From assembly GCA_002261195.1 (NCBI GenBank), contig MVBO01000001.1, forward strand, positions 872,079 through 928,798: DNA of 56,720 nucleotides, in the 5' to 3' direction. The stretch comes from Bifiguratus adelaidae. Taxonomy: Eukaryota > Mucoromycota > Endogonomycetes > Endogonales. Under the pieces are notes generated by a model that worked only from the letters and a program-made list of their open reading frames with translations, did no database searches and had not been told where the DNA came from. This document shows, one piece after another, positions 53,141 through 56,720 of the stretch. The stretch's first letter is position 1. Each line of letters begins with the position of its first letter. The translations under genes and the position numbers were made by a program.

Positions 53141-54973
53141 CTAGAAATCCCCCATGTCACCTCCATCTTCATCCATATCATCCAAATCGCCCTCAGCTAT
53201 CTCTTTGACTAGTTCTCTTTCCCGCTCTAAAGCTTCTTGGGCATTGGCTAGCTCCTTTCGATGAGCATTCAAAGGGAATCGCATAGCCTACATAGCTCAT
53301 TAGTCATGCAAAGCAAACATGGCATGCAGATCACAAACCTTCACGGAAGCATTGTGTAATTCAAGACAAAAGTTTATGCGTTGGTGGAAAGCATCTTGAG
53401 GTTCGTTGGTCGAATAGATGTCCGTATTCTCTGTGCTCTTCATGAAGCCGCGATCATGATCGAGAGTCGCATCAATAACACCGTCGCGGATAGCCTTGGC
53501 CACTATGAATTCGGCATCCTCTTCAGAATCCAAATGTAGCTTCAGGCAGATTTCTTTGAGTGGAATGCGAGAGTAACTTATACTGAGCCTCCTAATTCCT
53601 GCTTTGATCACGTTGTGGCGCAAACGCAAGATCAATGTGTATGTCTTGTCGGCCTTTACGACGTTATCGTACTTCGAAAGGACCTCCTGAAACTTTGCTA
53701 AGTCGCCGACTCGGACAGCTATTGCGACGAGACATGTTAGCTATTTTCATGCGCTACCGGTGAGCACAAACCTTGTGTGATCTCAAGATAGGGAACGAGC
53801 GCCTTTCGAAGAACTGGCTGCCGGAAGATAGAGCGCTCGGGAATGTCACCCATTAGAAGCTGAACAATGATGAAGAACTTGTAAACTGTTTGCTGAAACC
53901 CTGCGCTCGCAGTGTTCTGGGGCGCCTTGCGGATAGCTGCTTGCAAATCAGCATGCGCAGCACTGTAATCGAGCTGTAGAGCTTTGATGCGACCCATGTA
54001 ATACAAATAGCGTGCTAGTTGGTTATTCGCAGCGTTTGGGGGAAATGCAGTCTTCGAGACAAGCTTGTCTGCAGCTTCGTACAAATTATAGTGAAAGTAG
54101 TTGCGTAGAAGCAAGTTGAGCAACGTCGCCTGAGTGTCATCGTCATGGCGAAGAGTGGCTGTGCGATGGAGTTGCAAAAGCAATCTAACAAAAAGCAGGA
54201 TGTCAAAAACCCGCGCAGATAACTCTATCTTATTGACTTACGGTCGGATTTCGCCGAGGCGATCGGTAAGCTCGTAGAATCGAGCATAATAAAAGTAAAC
54301 GCGGGCTGTAAGTTGGTCCAAAGTTCTTCTGTTCAAGCTACGCACGAGCTCGACCGTTTCTTCCGCTGATTTGATTCCCTATACATCAATTCAGTAAGAT
54401 AAAAGGCAAACGATTTCTTACCTTTCGGTAATCCTTTTTGTCTAGGAGGAGAACCATAACGAGCATATGCAGGTATACATCAGCCTCTGGAAGCACAGTG
54501 ATCGCGCTTTTGGAGGACTTGTCCGCGGTATCTACAGCCATGCTGTCTTCAGTCACATCCAAATAGCTTAAGAGACTGCTCTTGCTTGCATAGCCTGTGT
54601 TTGGAAGTTAGCAAGCCTTAGCGTGTAGGAAAACGTTGACCGCGTACTTTCGGGATAATAATCTCTTATGACCGTCGCTAGTACTTCAGGCGTCAGCCGG
54701 CGCCGGATCGAGGCGGTTGTCCTTAGCACCCGCGTAGTATAACGAGCTTCCACAGTATTAACGCCTTTCTCAAGAAGCAAGATATTTTGTTTGATGTCTG
54801 TGAAAAGCTTTAGCACTGCGGTTGATGAATGCATATATGCAGACGCGACACATACCAGCCTTGAGCTGCTCTACGGGATCGACCTCAGTTACTTGCTCTT
54901 CCTTCTCAGCGCCCTCTGTCGTTTCTTTCATTTCGACGTCTGTCGTGGGCTTCTCTTTGGAAGACTCCGCCAT
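53141..54973 (-). CDS. RPN3: 26S proteasome regulatory subunit Rpn3 (PSMD3)
   Basis: Rpn3 is a PCI-domain lid subunit of the 19S particle. The ATG at 54973 gives [20 protein letters not shown], an acidic N-terminus, then '[20 protein letters not shown]' and '[20 protein letters not shown]'. Helical repeats follow: '[20 protein letters not shown]', '[20 protein letters not shown]', '[20 protein letters not shown]', '[20 protein letters not shown]'. The PCI part reads '[20 protein letters not shown]' with '[20 protein letters not shown]'. The end, '[20 protein letters not shown]' plus an acidic [12 protein letters not shown] tail, matches Rpn3. Several short introns. The end is set at the TAG at 53141. 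Confidence 0.93.
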
Positions 54974-55289
54974 TGTCGCCCTATAGTAGTTTCTGACAAG
55001 CTGAAAGCGCACTTGGTGCAGTCCCAATGCGATTCGTAATGCCCTGATCACGACGTCATCAAAATTGAATTAATTCATTTACAGTGAACAATGGATAATC
55101 ATCGCTTTGAACGAAGCAGCTCAGGTACACACATGGTTCACATTCTATGCATGTTTGCTGCGAGTATCTTCTTGATTGTAGATGAGGGCGATGGGGACGA
55201 AATAGCCAAGCGCTCATGCCGCTTGATGCTACGCGGACATACAGGAATATGGCGGGTAGTGGCGCTCGGAAGTATTTTCTAAATTTGAG
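54974..55289. other. Short intergenic region RPN3 / exonuclease gene
   Basis: 316 bp with no protein-like frame. It serves as the RPN3 promoter and the exonuclease 3' UTR. Proteasome genes in ascomycetes often carry PACE (GGTGGCAAA) elements; I do not see one here. Confidence 0.45.
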
Positions 55290-56429
55290 TTAACCGCCTT
55301 GTATAGGTTCAAGTCCTCTGTCATTGTACTTTACCTGCTCTAAATTTGAAGAAAATGTATGGAGGCGCTCAGATGTTGGTTCTCGGTCGATTTGATCATA
55401 ATTCGACGAAGCAATGTCTGTTGAGACGTCGTCTAACATGCGACCTTCTCCGTTAGCATCTTTCTTCCTTGGTGTTCGGCTGGTGTCTATCAACATTTTA
55501 TACAGGGCCAGAGAAGCCTAGAGAGGGGATTCAATGAGTGAAATTGGCAAGAAGATAGCACGCTTACGTAGGCATCTGTTGCAGCGTACTGCTTTTGTTC
55601 TTCATCCAAGATCATATGCCACCTTCCTGTTCGCACAGGCCCTTTCGGCAGATGCTTTCCAAACTGCAATAAAGTGTGAGCTTCCAAGAGGCACATCACT
55701 TCGATACTGACCTCTAATTCTATTAGCCGCTGCAATGTACCCCCACGGACTCCAACTTCGTCCCGGTTGTAGATCTTTTTAGCCAAATCAGACAATTCGA
55801 TAGCTCCTGCAAGTTGAACTCGGTAATCACGATATAATTTAGCCGCATCGCCTGGACGAGAATGCTCAGCCGCTAGCACCCAGATGGTTTGCCTACCTCT
55901 TATGTTGAGACCAGCCTTCAAAATTGATGTGTCCTCCAAAAAGCGAGTAAGCGAGGGAGGAAAACCTATGATATGTCAGCGGGTTTCGCTACTGCACGCT
56001 AATAAGACGCTTACAGGACATGCAAGAGATGTGAATCAGAAGAGCTATGCTTTCCCCACATATCTGTATGAGGGCTGTTTTCGCCTGTTTCCTCCTGTAA
56101 AGCACCGGCCATTCCATGTCAAATCCCACGACAGTACTAATAGGAGTGTAAGCTAATCGCGCGATCATGGAAAGGTGGACTCACTCTCTAATGGTTTTCA
56201 ATCCCTCTTCAACCTCATTCATTTTTCTAAGATATCTGACCGACAACGTTCTGTCCAAATCGGTATGAGTGAACACCGGGAGACCTCTTGGATTTTCCTC
56301 ATCTTTTGCGGGCTTTTGACTCCGGTGAGAATGCCATTGATACCATTGCTTGCACCAGCTAGACGCAAAGTTAAACGCTATCATGCGTAACCCACGTAGT
56401 TGAGTATTTCTGCACAACGGACCTGTCAC
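55290..56429 (-). CDS. WRN-type DEDDy 3'-5' exonuclease (5' end unresolved)
   Basis: The domain resembles the exonuclease of Werner syndrome protein. It reads '[20 protein letters not shown]', then '[20 protein letters not shown]' (first Asp and Glu), '[20 protein letters not shown]', '[14 protein letters not shown]', '[20 protein letters not shown]' (third acidic residue), '[20 protein letters not shown]' and '[20 protein letters not shown]' (Tyr-x3-Asp). All four DEDD residues and the Tyr are present. A Ser/Asp-rich tail runs to a stop at 55290. An acceptor site at about 56359 marks the upstream exon edge. Coding sequence beyond it is unclear, and the gene may extend past the right edge. 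No helicase domain is visible, so it is probably a stand-alone exonuclease. Confidence 0.82.
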
Positions 56430-56720
56430 TGGTCAACATTCTGCGCGTCCGCAGCACAACGTTTGTAGTCAAGCCATTCCAAACGTTTCGGTCGGAGCCA
56501 GCGAGGATCCAGTCGATATTACTTGTGTTATGGAGTGCGTATGAAGCTTCGTAGCTGCTCCACTGGCTGCGAACCAGAGCATTCCTTGTCAATGAAGACA
56601 AGCACCTCATATAGTATTCTTTGACTCGAATAGCCAGAAGACCAAAAGTGGAAGTCACGTGCATTCCTGCTTCAAAACTCGCTGGACTTTGCCGCAGTTT
56701 ATCTCTTTGTGGCGGTTGTG

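Noticed and set aside
55300-55320. GGTTCAAGTCC, a near match to a tRNA B box
   Set aside because: The arms on either side do not form a proper T stem, and no A box, anticodon arm or acceptor stem is seen upstream. Taken as chance.

Overview
This is a nuclear DNA window from a fungus with a compact genome. About 32 protein genes fill 56.7 kb. Almost all are interrupted by short GT-AG introns of roughly 45-90 nt, with branch points of the CTAAC/CTGAC type. I recognise a septin, a Crc1-type carnitine carrier, a TEA/ATTS developmental regulator, the cohesin kleisin Rad21, a P5B ATPase, a CLASP and a Cdc25-type RasGEF. DNAJC11, MPDU1, TRAP-alpha and FAM210-like genes, which budding yeasts mostly lack or have diverged, suggest an early-diverging (zygomycete-grade) or otherwise gene-rich fungus. 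That lineage guess is an inference with low confidence. I see no tRNA, rRNA, CRISPR or intact transposon.

Layout. 1-6 kb: end of TANGO2 (+), then SGT1, a septin with an acidic insertion and CDP-DAG synthase CDS1 (all -). 6-10.5 kb: a 909-residue low-complexity/coiled-coil protein (+) and the SUMO E1 subunit AOS1 (-). 10.5-12 kb: a long divergent intergenic region. 12-17.3 kb: TEA factor and LSM3 (+), DNAJC11 (-). 17.5-19 kb: a decayed siderophore-type MFS transporter. 19-27.3 kb: RAD21 (-), P5B ATPase (+), LigB dioxygenase (+). 27.3-35.4 kb: CLASP and DSS4/MSS4 (-), a UBA-UBX-leucine-rich-repeat fusion (+), a FAM210-like protein (-). 35.4-37.2 kb: a gene-poor stretch with one doubtful multi-exon gene whose first two introns are related in sequence. 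37.2-43.7 kb: a PY-motif membrane protein (-), dienelactone hydrolase (+), MPDU1 (-), CRC1 (+), asparaginase (-), ASMT-like methyltransferase (+). 43.8-56.7 kb: SH3-WW-RasGEF (-), macro-HIT-zinc-finger aprataxin (-), TRAP-alpha (+), UBC4-type E2 (-), proteasome RPN3 (-) and a WRN-type 3'-5' exonuclease (-) running toward the right edge.

Most genes are unrelated housekeeping genes and I see no operon-like system. Several touch ubiquitin/SUMO biology (SGT1, AOS1, UBX-LRR, UBC4, RPN3, a PY-motif protein), which may be coincidence. The most unusual items are the TEA factor with a C-terminal region resembling the animal TEAD YAP-binding domain, the SAKS1-like UBA-UBX protein fused to leucine-rich repeats and lacking the FPR loop, and the macro-HIT-ZnF aprataxin. 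Also notable are the paired related introns at 36.4-36.6 kb and two head-to-head gene pairs with only 40 and 48 bp between start codons.
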